A stretch of DNA of 64,000 nt from Microbispora rosea. GTDB taxonomy: Bacteria; Actinomycetota; Actinomycetes; Streptosporangiales; Streptosporangiaceae. Positions 51,555-61,016 of the stretch are shown here, piece after piece (position 1 is the stretch's first letter; the number at the start of each line of letters is the position of its first letter). The notes below the pieces were generated by a model. That model ran no database searches, was not told the origin of the DNA, and saw only the letters and a list, made by a program, of their open reading frames with translations. The translations under genes were made by a program, and so were the position numbers. The stretch lies in contig NZ_FTNI01000001.1 of assembly GCF_900156315.1 (NCBI RefSeq), forward strand, positions 517,258-581,257, written 5' to 3'.

Positions 51555-53747
51555 TCAGAGGCGGGTGACCGCCTCCCTCGGGGACGGCGCCGCGGGAGGG
51601 TGCTCCGGCAGGCCGTGCCGCCGCCACCATCGGGCGAGGGGCCGGGGCGCCCACCACGCCCGTTCGCCGAGCAGCCGCATGGTGGCCGGCACCAGCAGGC
51701 CGCGCACGATCGTCGCGTCCACCGCGACCGCGATCACCAGTCCGACGCCGATCATCTTCATGAGCGTCACGCTGCTGAAGGCGAAGCCCGCGACGGACAC
51801 GGCGACGAGGAGGGCGGCGCTGGTGACGATCCCGGCCGTCCGGGCCAGCCCGCGCGCCATCGCCTCCGCGGGATCGGCCCCGCGCTCGCGCTCCTCGCGT
51901 ACGCGCGAGAGGAGGAACATCTCGTAGTCCATCGCCAGCCCGAAGGCGATCGCGACGATCAGCACGGGGAAGTTCACGTCGACGGCCCCGACGGGCTCGA
52001 AGCCGAGCAGCCCGGCCAGCCGGCCGTCCTGGAAGATCAGCTTGACGGCGCCGAAGGACGCCGACAGCGACAACAGGTTCAGCAGCACCGACTTGATCGG
52101 CAGGATCACCGAGCCGAACGCCAGGAACATCAGAGCGACCGACACCACGGCCACGAACAGCGCCATCCACGGCAGGCGGGAGACGACCATGTCGACGATG
52201 TCCACCCGTGAGGCGGGCATCCCCGTGAACGATGCGACGGCCCCGGCCGGAGGCGGCACGGCCCGCAGGTCCTCGACCATGCGCACGGCCTGGCGAGACA
52301 TCGGGTCCATCGCGTAGCCGAGGGTGATCCTGGCGAGAGGTCCGGTGGTCCCGGTGACGGACGCGCCCTCCACGCCGGGCACGGCGTCCAGGCGGGCGGC
52401 GTAGCCGTCAAGCGCCGCCCGGCTCGGGGCGCGTGGCGCCTCGACGACGGCCGTCACCACTTTGGCGGGGTCCGCGGTGAAGCGCTCGGCCAGCTCCCGG
52501 GTAACGGTGCGCGCGTCGGCGCCGGAGGGCAGCACCCAGTCGCCGGGCCTGGCCCAGTTCACGCCGAGGAACGGCAGGCCGAGTGCCACGAGCACCGCGA
52601 CGACGGCGAGCGCGCTCGCGCGGGGCCGTCGCATGACGGCGTGGGCCAGGCGATACCACCGCTCGCCGGAGGCGGCGGGCCGGGCGCGGCCGTCCGGGCG
52701 TCCGGATCCGTTCCGGCCTGCCCGCCGGCCGAGCGCCTTCCCGCCGGCCCGGTGTCCCATGGCCGCCAGCAGCGCGGGCAGCACGGTGAGGGAGGTCAGC
52801 ACGGCCAGGACGACCGTGGCGGCGCCCGCGTACGCCATCGACTGCAGGAACCGCGAGGGGAACACCGCGAGGCCCGCGAACGACAGCGCCACGACCGCGC
52901 CGGAGAACGCGATCGTGCGGCCCGCCGTGGCCGTCGTTCGCTCCACCGCCGTCTCGACGGACCCGCCCCTGCCGAGCTCCTCCCTGAACCGGGTGACCGC
53001 GAGCAGCGCGTAGTCGATCGCCAGACCGAGGCCGAGCACCGTGACGACCTGGATGGCGAACGTCGAGACGTCGGCGACCAGCGTGACCAGGCGCAGCACC
53101 GCCATCGTGCCGAGCGCGGCGACCACGCCGACGACCAGCGGAAGCGCCGCCGCCAGGAGGCTGCGGAAGACCACCGCCAGCAGGACCAGCAGGATCGGAA
53201 CCGAGATCGCCTCGGCCAGGCCGATGTCACGCGCGATCGTGCTGTTGACCTGGTCGGTCATCGCCGTGACGCCGCCGAACCGCACGGTCAGGCCCCGGAC
53301 CTCGAACCTGTCCCGGATGCCGCGCAGAGCCCGTACGCGCTCCTGGTCGTCGGAGGAGCGGAACTGCACGGTGACGTACGTCGCGTGCCGGTCGTGCGAC
53401 ACGAAGCCGGGTGCGCCGGTCGACCAGTGCGACTCCAGCCGTGCGACGTCCTCGCGGGGGACCGTGTCGAGGGCCCGGCGTACGGGCCCGGCGAAGGCGG
53501 GGTCGTCCACGGTGAGGTGGTCGCTTTCGTACAGCACGACGACGTCGGCCGTGTGCCGGCCCAGCGGTCCGGCGAGCAGGCGGTCGGCGTGCGCGGACGG
53601 GCTGCCCGGGTCGTCGAAGCCCGCGCCGCCGCCGAGGCGGCCGAAGACGCCGGCGCCCCACACGCCCGCGACCACGGTGAACAGCAGTGCGCCCAGCAGG
53701 ATCAGGCGACGGTGACGGACCGCGGAGCGGCCCAGAGCGCCGAACAT
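51555..53747 (-). CDS. MMPL/RND family transporter
   Basis: A 730-residue membrane transporter from ATG 53747 (GGAAGGGGAGCC upstream); the GTG at 53777 lies inside the operator and is less likely. Two repeated halves each have a large periplasmic-type domain and an SSD-like helical bundle: GLGLAIDYALLAVTRFREELGRG in the first and AFGLAMDYEMFLLSRVREE in the second, the paired GxxxDY motifs that carry protons. Homologues export lipids or drugs. It is divergent from a MerR-type regulator with a strong palindrome between, so expression is probably inducible. Confidence 0.92.
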   Translation of the reverse strand: MFGALGRSAVRHRRLILLGALLFTVVAGVWGAGVFGRLGGGAGFDDPGSPSAHADRLLAGPLGRHTADVVVLYESDHLTVDDPAFAGPVRRALDTVPREDVARLESHWSTGAPGFVSHDRHATYVTVQFRSSDDQERVRALRGIRDRFEVRGLTVRFGGVTAMTDQVNSTIARDIGLAEAISVPILLVLLAVVFRSLLAAALPLVVGVVAALGTMAVLRLVTLVADVSTFAIQVVTVLGLGLAIDYALLAVTRFREELGRGGSVETAVERTTATAGRTIAFSGAVVALSFAGLAVFPSRFLQSMAYAGAATVVLAVLTSLTVLPALLAAMGHRAGGKALGRRAGRNGSGRPDGRARPAASGERWYRLAHAVMRRPRASALAVVAVLVALGLPFLGVNWARPGDWVLPSGADARTVTRELAERFTADPAKVVTAVVEAPRAPSRAALDGYAARLDAVPGVEGASVTGTTGPLARITLGYAMDPMSRQAVRMVEDLRAVPPPAGAVASFTGMPASRVDIVDMVVSRLPWMALFVAVVSVALMFLAFGSVILPIKSVLLNLLSLSASFGAVKLIFQDGRLAGLLGFEPVGAVDVNFPVLIVAIAFGLAMDYEMFLLSRVREERERGADPAEAMARGLARTAGIVTSAALLVAVSVAGFAFSSVTLMKMIGVGLVIAVAVDATIVRGLLVPATMRLLGERAWWAPRPLARWWRRHGLPEHPPAAPSPREAVTRL

Positions 53748-53772
53748 GGCTCCCCTTCCGATAGTGGAGAGT

Positions 53773-53799
53773 GTCACTATCTATAAATTCGATAGTGAC
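53773..53799. promoter_or_regulatory. 27-base operator with perfect 9-bp arms between MMPL and MerR genes
   Basis: GTCACTATC (53773-53781), a nine-base AT-rich spacer (53782-53790) and GATAGTGAC (53791-53799): arms are perfectly complementary. A further half-site, ATAGTG (53761-53766), sits nearer the MMPL start and makes a second, shorter inverted pair with CACTAT (53775-53780). A possible MerR-gene -10, TATCCT, lies at 53837-53842. This is a strong candidate for the MerR-family protein's binding site controlling both genes. Confidence 0.8.
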
Positions 53800-53868
53800 G
53801 CTATCCATATCCGCGGGTGCAGGCAAGCCCCGGGCCTATCCTGGGAGAGTGCGGCGAGGGAGAGGGAC

Positions 53869-54549
53869 ATGCGGATCGCGGAGCTGAGCAGGCGGACCGG
53901 GGTCCCGATCCCCACGATCAAGTACTACGTGCGGGAGGGCTTGGTCCCGCAGGGAGAGCGGACCGGCCCCAACCAGGCGCGCTACGGCGAGGAGCACGTG
54001 AGGCGGCTGCGGCTCGCCCGGGCGCTGGTCGAGGTCGGCGGGCTGCCGGTGGCCTCGGCCCGCGAGGCGCTCGCTCTGATCTTCTCCTCCGGCATCTCGG
54101 AGTTCGACGTGCTCGGCAAGGCGCAGTACGCGCTGACCCCGCCCAGGGAACGCGCGGGCGACGACGCCGGGGGCGACGCCGGGGGCGACGCCGCCGCGCA
54201 GGTCGACGAGCTGATCGCGCGACGGGGCTGGCAGGTCAAGCCGGGCAATCCGGCCAGGCGGACACTGGCGGACGCGCTGGCGACCCTGCGCCGCCTCGGC
54301 GAGGACGACTACCTGGACCTGCTGGAGACCTACGCCGAGACCGCCGAGCACCTGGCGGACATGGAGGTGCGGGCGATCAGCCGCCGGGGCGACCTGCACG
54401 CCATGGCCGAGGCGATCGTGATCTGGACCACTCTCGGCGATCCCGTGCTCGCCTCCCTGCGCCGCCTGGCCCAGGAGGCGCAGGCGACCCGGCTCCTCGG
54501 CGGGACCGCCGCGAAGACCGCCGAGGAGGCCGCGGAGGAGACTGCCTGA
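53869..54549 (+). CDS. MerR family transcriptional regulator
   Basis: A 226-residue regulator from ATG 53869 (GAGGGAGAGGGAC upstream). The HTH is MRIAELSRRTGVPIPTIKYYVREGLVPQG, and RYGEEHVRRLRLARALVEVGGL follows. The effector part is long and helical, with a Gly/Asp repeat (DDAGGDAGGDAA) as linker. It contains no clustered Cys for metal sensing, so an organic ligand is more likely. Divergent from the MMPL transporter and probably its repressor. Confidence 0.9.
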   Translation: MRIAELSRRTGVPIPTIKYYVREGLVPQGERTGPNQARYGEEHVRRLRLARALVEVGGLPVASAREALALIFSSGISEFDVLGKAQYALTPPRERAGDDAGGDAGGDAAAQVDELIARRGWQVKPGNPARRTLADALATLRRLGEDDYLDLLETYAETAEHLADMEVRAISRRGDLHAMAEAIVIWTTLGDPVLASLRRLAQEAQATRLLGGTAAKTAEEAAEETA

Positions 54550-54683
54550 GGGCCGTCTCGCGGGAGGCTGCCGGCGAACGTGAGCCGATCGCGGGGGAGG
54601 TCCCGTCCCGTCGCCGATGCATGCTTTCCGGCGGTATCCCGGTAGCCTCGGGGACGACGATTCGAAGGGGAGAAGGAGAGCCG

Positions 54684-55352
54684 GTGTCGGGTCTGGTCGT
54701 CGCCATGGACGGTCCCTCGGGATCGGGCAAGTCGAGTGCCTCACGAGGCGTCGCGCGGGCGCTGGGCCTGCGATACCTCGACACGGGCGCCATGTACCGC
54801 GCGGTCACCTGGTGGATGCTCCAGCGGGGCGTGAATCTGGAGGACTCCGCCGCGGTCGCCGCGAGGTCCGCCGAGCCCGTGCTGGTGATGAGCACCGACC
54901 CCGACGCGCCGGGCGTCACCGTGGACGGCGTCGACGTCAACGGGCCGATCCGCGGCCCCGAGGTGACCGGCGCGGTGTCGGCCGTCAGCGCGGTCCCCGA
55001 GGTGCGCCACCGGCTGGTGACCCTGCAGCGGGAGATCATCGCCGAGTCCCTGCCCGGTGGCGGGATCGTGGTCGAGGGCCGCGACATCGGCACCGTGGTC
55101 GCGCCGGACGCGCCCGTCAAGATCTACCTCACCGCGGACGCCGAGGCCCGCGCCCTGCGCCGTACGGCGGAGCTGGACGGCACGACGGTGGAGGCGCAGA
55201 AATCCGCGATGGCCCGGCGCGACGCGCTCGACTCGACGCGCAAGGCCGATCCGCTGGCGAAGGCCGCGGACGCGGTGGAACTGGACACGACGCCGCTGGA
55301 CCTGGACGAGGTGATCGCCGAGGTGCTCCGGCTCGTCAAGGAGCGGGCCTGA
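54684..55352 (+). CDS. cmk: Cytidylate kinase
   Basis: Phosphorylates CMP/dCMP; 222 residues from GTG 54684 with AAGGAG seven bases upstream. VVAMDGPSGSGKSSASRGVA is the P-loop; LRYLDTGAMYRAVTWWML and IVVEGRDIGTVVAPDAPVKIYLTA are family signatures; RRDALDSTRKADPL is the lid. It resumes the core order after the 6-kb insertion and is followed by der after a 150-base gap. The plsC-like gene seen at this place in some relatives is absent. Confidence 0.96.
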   Translation: MSGLVVAMDGPSGSGKSSASRGVARALGLRYLDTGAMYRAVTWWMLQRGVNLEDSAAVAARSAEPVLVMSTDPDAPGVTVDGVDVNGPIRGPEVTGAVSAVSAVPEVRHRLVTLQREIIAESLPGGGIVVEGRDIGTVVAPDAPVKIYLTADAEARALRRTAELDGTTVEAQKSAMARRDALDSTRKADPLAKAADAVELDTTPLDLDEVIAEVLRLVKERA

Positions 55353-55502
55353 CGCCCGCCCGCCCCGCCTGACCCCCTCCCGCGCCGCGTCCGCCGTGCC
55401 GGGGGGTGGGCCACGCGGTGCGTCGTACGAACGGAGCCCGGCCCCGGAAGCGGTCCGCCGGGAGGCCTCACGGGAGGCCGGGGAGAACGGGAAGAGCAGC
55501 CG

Positions 55503-56933
55503 ATGAGGCAGGGTATGGACGTGACGGGGGAGTACGACGAGGACGAGGGCGGCTGGATCGAGGCCGAGCTCGCCGAGCTTTCCGGTGAGGAGACGGAGCG
55601 GGAGCCCGACGCGGGCCCGCTGCCGGTCGTCGCCGTGGTGGGGCGCCCCAACGTCGGCAAGTCGACACTGGTCAACCGCATCATCGGCCGTCGTGAGGCG
55701 GTCGTGGAGGACGTGCCAGGCGTGACCCGCGACCGGGTCACCTACGAGGCGACCTGGCGGGGCCGGCGGTTCACGCTCGTCGACACCGGCGGGTGGGACC
55801 CCGACGCGACCGGCATGGCGCTGCGCATCGCCGAGCAGGCGCAGATCGCGGCCGAGCTGGCCGACGTGATCCTGTTCGTGGTGGACGCGAGCGTCGGGGT
55901 CACCGACTCCGACGAGGCCGTCGGCGCGGTCCTGCGCCGTTCGGGCAAGCCGGTCGTGCTGGCCGCCAACAAGGTCGACAACCAGCAGATGGAGCTGGAG
56001 GCGAGCGGGCTGTGGTCGCTCGGCCTGGGCGAGCCGCATCCCGTCTCGGCCCTGCACGGCCGCGCCAGCGGCGACCTGCTCGACGTGGTGCTCGACGCGC
56101 TGCCCGAGACGCCGCCGCAGACGTTCGGCGAGCGGCGCGGCCCGCGCCGAATCGCCCTGCTGGGCAAGCCCAACGTGGGCAAGTCGTCGCTGCTCAACAA
56201 GCTCGCCGGGGAGGAGCGGGTGCTCGTCGACCCGATGGCCGGCACCACCCGCGACCCGGTCGACGAACTGGTCGAGCTGGCGGGCACGACGTACCGGTTC
56301 ATCGACACGGCCGGCATCCGGCGGCGCGACCGCGAGCTGAAGGGCGCCGACTTCTACGCGGCGATGCGCACGCGGGCCGCGCTGGAGCGGGCGGAGGTCG
56401 CGGTCGTGCTGATCGACGCCTCCGAGGTGCTGACCGAGCAGGACCTGCGGATCATCGGCCTGGTCATCGAGTCGGGCCGGGCGATGGTGGTCGCGTTCAA
56501 CAAGTGGGACATGGTCGACGAGGACCGGCGCTACTACCTGGAGAAGGAGATCGACCGGCAGCTCGTCCGCACGCCCTGGGCGCTGCGGGTGAACATCTCC
56601 GCGAAGACGGGCCGTCACGTCGAGAAGCTGGCTCCCGCCATCGAGCGGGCCCTGGACTCGTGGGGCACGCGGGTGCCGACGGCCCGGCTCAACCAGTTCT
56701 TGACCGAGCTGCTGCAGGCCACCCCGCCGCCGGTGCGAGGCGGCCGGCAGCCGAAGATCCTGTTCGCCACCCAGGCGTCCACGGAACCGCCGAAGTTCGT
56801 GCTTTTCACCTCGGCGTTCCTGGAGGAGACCTACCGCCGGTTCCTCGAGCGCCGCATCCGTGAGGAGTTCGGCTTCGCGGGCTCTCCGATCGAGGTGACG
56901 ATGAAGATCCGCGAGAAGCGCAAGAAGAAGTAA
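55503..56933 (+). CDS. der: GTPase Der (EngA), ribosome assembly
   Basis: A 476-residue tandem GTPase acting in 50S subunit maturation. The two G1 motifs are GRPNVGKST and GKPNVGKSS; each domain has its own G3 (DTGGW and DTAGI) and G4 (NKVD and NKWD). The C-terminal KH-like domain ends in a lysine-rich tail (KIREKRKKK). The acidic N-terminus ([21 protein letters not shown]) is the actinobacterial extension. ATG 55503 follows GAAGAGCAGCCG. Confidence 0.97.
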   Translation: MRQGMDVTGEYDEDEGGWIEAELAELSGEETEREPDAGPLPVVAVVGRPNVGKSTLVNRIIGRREAVVEDVPGVTRDRVTYEATWRGRRFTLVDTGGWDPDATGMALRIAEQAQIAAELADVILFVVDASVGVTDSDEAVGAVLRRSGKPVVLAANKVDNQQMELEASGLWSLGLGEPHPVSALHGRASGDLLDVVLDALPETPPQTFGERRGPRRIALLGKPNVGKSSLLNKLAGEERVLVDPMAGTTRDPVDELVELAGTTYRFIDTAGIRRRDRELKGADFYAAMRTRAALERAEVAVVLIDASEVLTEQDLRIIGLVIESGRAMVVAFNKWDMVDEDRRYYLEKEIDRQLVRTPWALRVNISAKTGRHVEKLAPAIERALDSWGTRVPTARLNQFLTELLQATPPPVRGGRQPKILFATQASTEPPKFVLFTSAFLEETYRRFLERRIREEFGFAGSPIEVTMKIREKRKKK

Positions 56934-56966
56934 CCCCCGGGCCGGTCCGGGGCCCCAGCCGTCGCC

Positions 56967-57014
56967 GCCTCGGTCGCCCGCCGCCTCGGTCGCCCGCCGC
57001 CTCGGTCGCCCGCC
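56967..57014. repeat. 16-base tandem repeat x3 after der
   Basis: gcctcggtcgcccgcc occurs three times perfectly (56967-56982, 56983-56998, 56999-57014), then degenerates into gcc-rich sequence that encodes the Gly-rich tail of the convergent TetR gene. It lies between der and the TetR stop codon. Confidence 0.9.
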
Positions 57015-57017
57015 GCC

Positions 57018-57629
57018 TCAGCCGCCGCCGCCTCGGCCGCCGCCGCTCCCGGCGGCGGCCGACAGCAGGGCGAGCGCCGCCTGGCGGGCCTGCTCGCCCG
57101 TGCCGGCCGCGCCGTGGTGCGCGGCGACGACGGTGGCGCCCTCCACCAGCATGAGCAACTGGCGCGCCAGGAGGGGCGGGTCGGCGGCTCCGGCGCGCTC
57201 GGCGACGCCGGTCAGCAGATCCAGATAGCGGCCGAGGTGGCGCGCGGTGACGGCGCGCACGGCCTCGATGTGGTGCTGGGCCGCCGCGTTCACCATCGCG
57301 CAGCCGCGGAAGACCGGGTCCTCATACCACTCGCCCAGCGTGTCGAACACCGCGGCGAGCTGGTCGCGAGGGTCGTCCCCGGCCGCTGCGACGGCCTCGG
57401 CCAGCCAGCGGCTCACCCGTTCGCTGCGGGCCTGGAGCATGGCCTCCACGAGCCCGTCCTTCGTGCCGAAGTGCCGATAGAGCGTCTCCTTCGACACCCC
57501 GATGAGGGCGCACAGCTCGGCGACGCCGATGCCGTCGAGCCCGCGTTCGTACAGCACGGGGGTGGCCGCCTTCAGTATGGCGGCGCGCGTGCGCTCCGGG
57601 TCGATCGTCGAGCCCTTGGGAACCGGCAT
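57018..57629 (-). CDS. TetR family regulator of the adjacent MFS-esterase locus
   Basis: A 203-residue repressor from ATG 57629 (MPVPKGSTIDPERTRAAILK). The HTH is LYERGLDGIGVAELCALIGVSKETLYRHFGTK. GEWYEDPVFRGCAMVNAAAQH is typical of a TetR group often paired with efflux genes. The C-terminus is a Gly/Arg tail encoded by repeat-like DNA. TACCAT (57641-57636) is 6 bases before the ATG, so the message is leaderless. Two 17-base direct repeats in the divergent region are likely operators. Confidence 0.88.
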   Translation of the reverse strand: MPVPKGSTIDPERTRAAILKAATPVLYERGLDGIGVAELCALIGVSKETLYRHFGTKDGLVEAMLQARSERVSRWLAEAVAAAGDDPRDQLAAVFDTLGEWYEDPVFRGCAMVNAAAQHHIEAVRAVTARHLGRYLDLLTGVAERAGAADPPLLARQLLMLVEGATVVAAHHGAAGTGEQARQAALALLSAAAGSGGGRGGGG

Positions 57630-57639
57630 ACCCAGATGG

Positions 57640-57694
57640 TACCGACCGGTTCGATCCACTGCTACGCTCCGAGATCGTACCGATCGGTTCGATC
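57640..57694. promoter_or_regulatory. Two 17-base operator-like direct repeats
   Basis: TACCGACCGGTTCGATC (57640-57656) and TACCGATCGGTTCGATC (57678-57694) differ at one base and are 38 bases apart. The core ACCGATCGGT is a perfect palindrome in the second copy. The first covers the -10 of the TetR gene; the second lies just before the MFS ribosome-binding site (GGAG). A possible MFS -10, TACGCT, is at 57663-57668 between them. Confidence 0.75.
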
Positions 57695-57708
57695 TTTTGG
57701 AGTCCGCC

Positions 57709-59010
57709 ATGTCCGACCTCATCGCCGTCGGCCCGCCGGCCCGCAGGCAGACGCGGCAGGCGGCGCGGCTGGCTCTCGGCACGGCGTCGGCCCTCGGGCT
57801 GGCGCGCTTCGCGTACGGACTGCTCCTGCCGGCGATGCGGGACGAGCTGCACTGGTCCCTGGCCCAAGCCGGGGCGGTGAGCACCGCCAACGGGCTGGGC
57901 TACCTGCTCGGCGCGCTGGTGACCGCGGCCGCCGTACGCCGCCTGGGCACGGCGGCCACCTTCCGGTGGGGCATGGTCCTCACCGCACTGGCGCTGGCGG
58001 TCACGGCGGCGAGCGACGCCTATCCGGTGCTGCTCGCGGTGCGAGCCGCGGCCGGAGCGGCGGGTGCGGCGGTGTTCGTCACCGGCGGCGTCATCGCGTC
58101 GCGCCTCGCCGCCCGCGCGGCCTCCGGGGCGCCCATCACCGTGTATTTCGCGGGCACCGGGCTGGGCATCGTGGCCGGCGGCGTCGGCATCCCGCCGCTG
58201 GGCGGCCATCTCCACCTGGCCTGGGCCGGCCTGGGCGTGGCCGCCGGACTGGCGGCGTTGCTGAGCTGGACCGCCGCCCAGGCGGGCGAGGAGACGCGGT
58301 CCGGGAAGGAGGTCCAAGCGGGCGAGGAGGCGCGGTTCGGGAAGGAGTCGCGGTTCGGGAAGGAGTCGCGGTTCAGGGAGGCGCGGGCCGCCACCGCCGG
58401 GCGCGTCCACGTGCGGCCGCTGTGGGGGATCGCGCTGGCCTACCTGCTGTTCGCCGCCGGTTACATCACCTACATCACCTTCCTGTCCGCCTACCTGGCC
58501 GAGCGGCACGCGCCGCTCGGGCAGGTGATGCTCACCTGGACCGCGCTCGGCCTGGCCGTGGTGGCGGCGCCCGCGCTGTGGAGCCGTCCGACTGCCGCAT
58601 GGCCCGGCACCCGGGCCCTGGCCGTGCTGCTCGGCCTCCTGAGCGGTGGCGCGGCGCTGGCGATGGCGGCGCCCGCGCCGCCGGTCGTCCTCGCCTCCGC
58701 GATCGTCTACGGGGCGACCTTCATGGGCGTGCCCGCCGCCGTCACCGCGCTCATCAAGGCGTACACCCCGCCCGCCGACTGGACGGCCACCCTGGCGGCG
58801 TTCACCACGATCTTCGCGGCCGGGCAGACCGCTGGGCCGTGGCTCGCCGGGCTCGTCGCCGACCACACCTCGACCGCCGCCGCCCTGGCCTGGACCGCGA
58901 TCCTGTGCGCTGCCGCGGCCCTGATCGCGGCGTGCGCGACTCCCTCCCGCCGGGCCGGAGCGGGTCCGGCCGAGAAGACACCCGACGCGGAAGCGTCCAC
59001 GCGACAGTGA
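57709..59010 (+). CDS. MFS transporter (YbfB/YjiJ-like)
   Basis: A 433-residue transporter from ATG 57709 with GGAG eight bases upstream. LGTASALGLARFAYGLLLPAMRDELHWSLAQAGAVSTANGLGYLLG is the family's start. The central loop contains an 18-base tandem repeat (cggttcgggaaggagtcg twice, 58333-58368) coding RFGKES units. TFMGVPAAVTALIKAYTP marks the second half. It is divergent from its TetR regulator and followed 8 bases later by an esterase gene, so efflux and hydrolysis are co-expressed. Confidence 0.88.
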   Translation: MSDLIAVGPPARRQTRQAARLALGTASALGLARFAYGLLLPAMRDELHWSLAQAGAVSTANGLGYLLGALVTAAAVRRLGTAATFRWGMVLTALALAVTAASDAYPVLLAVRAAAGAAGAAVFVTGGVIASRLAARAASGAPITVYFAGTGLGIVAGGVGIPPLGGHLHLAWAGLGVAAGLAALLSWTAAQAGEETRSGKEVQAGEEARFGKESRFGKESRFREARAATAGRVHVRPLWGIALAYLLFAAGYITYITFLSAYLAERHAPLGQVMLTWTALGLAVVAAPALWSRPTAAWPGTRALAVLLGLLSGGAALAMAAPAPPVVLASAIVYGATFMGVPAAVTALIKAYTPPADWTATLAAFTTIFAAGQTAGPWLAGLVADHTSTAAALAWTAILCAAAALIAACATPSRRAGAGPAEKTPDAEASTRQ

Positions 59011-59018
59011 GGCCCACC

Positions 59019-59696
59019 ATGACCACGTTCGTCCTGATCCCCGGCATGTGCCACGGAGGCTGGTGTTTCCACGAGCTGTGCGAGGGGCTGCGCCGCCTCG
59101 GGCACCGGGCCGTGCCGCTGACGTTGACCGGTCTCGCCGAACGCGCCCACCTGCTGGACGGCGCGGTGAACCTCGACACGCACATCCGGGACGTGACCGG
59201 GGTGCTGGAGGCCGAGGACGTCCGCGGCGCCGTGCTGGTCGGTCACAGCTACGGGGGGATGGTGATCACCGGGGTCGCCGACCGCCTGCCCGGCCGGGTC
59301 GCCGGTCTGGTCTACCTGGACGCCGTCGTGCCGGCGGACGGCGACTCCTGCTGGAGCCTGGTCTCCGACCGGGAGCGGCAGTGGTACGCGGACGTGGTGG
59401 AGACCGGTTACGCGACACGGCCGCTGCCGTTCTTCGACCCCCGGGCCACCCCCCACCCGATCGCCTCACTGCTCCAGCCGCTCCGGCTCACCGGCGACCC
59501 GGCGCGCATCGGGCGCCGCATCTACGTATATGCGGCGGGCTGGGAAGGAGCGTCCCCCTTCACCCCGACGTACGAGCGGCTGCGCGAGGACCCCGCATGG
59601 ACGACGTACGCGCTGGACGGCGGGCACAACCTCATGCGCGACGTCCCGGAGGACCTGCTGAAGATCCTGGCCGAGGCGGCCGAGTCGCGAGGGTAG
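59019..59696 (+). CDS. Alpha/beta-hydrolase (EstC/esterase-like)
   Basis: A 225-residue hydrolase from ATG 59019, 8 bases after the MFS stop. FVLIPGMCHGGWCFHEL is the oxyanion-hole HG segment, VLVGHSYGGMVITG the nucleophile Ser, and YALDGGHNLMRD the catalytic His. It is similar in outline to plant-type salicylate esterases and hydroxynitrile lyases and to bacterial EstC. The pairing with an efflux pump suggests detoxification of an ester compound. Confidence 0.88.
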   Translation: MTTFVLIPGMCHGGWCFHELCEGLRRLGHRAVPLTLTGLAERAHLLDGAVNLDTHIRDVTGVLEAEDVRGAVLVGHSYGGMVITGVADRLPGRVAGLVYLDAVVPADGDSCWSLVSDRERQWYADVVETGYATRPLPFFDPRATPHPIASLLQPLRLTGDPARIGRRIYVYAAGWEGASPFTPTYERLREDPAWTTYALDGGHNLMRDVPEDLLKILAEAAESRG

Positions 59697-59768
59697 GGAC
59701 AGCCCTACCCCCGGGACTGCCGTCCGCCGGATCGATCCGCGGCGGGCGAGTTCAATAGCGTTGGGGAC

Positions 59769-61016
59769 ATGCGCCGACTCCTCTCCCGCCTCGGCGGCGA
59801 CACGGTCTATATCCTCGTCGGGCTCCCCCTCGCGATCATCACGTTCTGCCTCACCGTGGCCGGCCTGTCGGCCGGCACCGGCCTGCTGGTGGTCTGGCTG
59901 GGTGTGCCCGTCCTCGCTCTCACCCTCCTCATCGCCCGGGGCATGGGTGACGTCGAACGGCTCCGCATGCGCGCGGTGCTGGGCAGGGACGTGCCCCGGC
60001 CGCGGTATCCCACGTCGCCGCCCGGGGCGGGCGTGTTCCGGAAGACCGTCACCCCGCTCGCCGGAGGCCAGCCCTGGCTCGACGTGCTGCACGCGCTGCT
60101 GGCCTTCCCCGTCGCGATCGTGGCGTTCTGCGTGACCGTCACCTGGTGGGCCGTGACGCTCACCGGGCTGACCTACCCGCTGTACGGCTGGATCCTGTCG
60201 AACATCCCGGACAACCACGGGCTTCCCGAACTGCTCGGGCTCGGCCGGGGCTACGTCGTCGACAGCGTCTTCTATCTGCTCCTGGGCGTGGTGTTCGCGC
60301 TCACGCTCTATCCCGTCGTCCGCTCCTGCGCGCTGATCAAGGCGTCCCTGGGCCGGGCGCTGCTGACCGGCGTCGCCGAGCTGCAGGAGCGCATCGACGA
60401 CCTCACCGAGGGCCGCCACGCCGCCGCCCACGCGGAGGCGGACGCCCTGCGCCGCCTGGAGCGCGACATCCACGACGGACCCCAGCAGCGCCTGGTCCAC
60501 CTGGCCATGGAGCTGTCGCGGGCCCAGCGGGAGCTGCAGAAGGACGCCACGGCCGCGCACGAGACGATCGGCAAGGCCATCAGCGCCACCCGGGAGACCC
60601 TGGACGAGCTGCGCGCGCTGTCGCGCGGCATCGCCCCGCCGATCCTGGCCGACCGCGGACTCGCCCCGGCGCTCGCGGCCCTGGCGGGCCGCTGCACGGT
60701 GCCCGTGGAGCTGGACGTCCAGACGGCCGAGCGGTTTCCCGCGCTCATCGAGAACACCGTCTACTTCGTCACCGCCGAGTCGCTCACGAACGTGGCCAAG
60801 CACAGCAGGGCGACGTCCTGCTCGGTCGGGCTGACCAGGATCGGTGACACGCTCATCCTCACGATCGGGGATGATGGGGTCGGCGGCGCACACGTCGCCA
60901 AGGGACACGGCCTGTCCGGCCTGGCCGACCGGCTGCGGGCTGTCGACGGCGAGCTGTCGGTGCGGTCGCCGGCGGGCGGGCCGACACTGATCACGGCGGA
61001 GGTTCCGTGCGCGTAG
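59769..61016 (+). CDS. NarL-class sensor histidine kinase
   Basis: A 415-residue kinase from ATG 59769, with TAGCGT (59756-59761) 7 bases upstream (leaderless). Four membrane helices in two pairs (YILVGLPLAIITFCLTV, LLVVWLGVPVLALTLLIA, ALLAFPVAIVAFCVTVTWWAV, VFYLLLGVVFALTLYPVV) form a membrane sensor with almost no extracellular loop. The HisKA_3 phosphoacceptor is LERDIHDGPQQRLVHLAMEL; the ATPase has NVAKHSRA and GDDGVGGA with GHGLSGLADRL. It overlaps the response-regulator gene by 10 bases. Membrane-stress sensing is likely. Confidence 0.92.
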   Translation: MRRLLSRLGGDTVYILVGLPLAIITFCLTVAGLSAGTGLLVVWLGVPVLALTLLIARGMGDVERLRMRAVLGRDVPRPRYPTSPPGAGVFRKTVTPLAGGQPWLDVLHALLAFPVAIVAFCVTVTWWAVTLTGLTYPLYGWILSNIPDNHGLPELLGLGRGYVVDSVFYLLLGVVFALTLYPVVRSCALIKASLGRALLTGVAELQERIDDLTEGRHAAAHAEADALRRLERDIHDGPQQRLVHLAMELSRAQRELQKDATAAHETIGKAISATRETLDELRALSRGIAPPILADRGLAPALAALAGRCTVPVELDVQTAERFPALIENTVYFVTAESLTNVAKHSRATSCSVGLTRIGDTLILTIGDDGVGGAHVAKGHGLSGLADRLRAVDGELSVRSPAGGPTLITAEVPCA

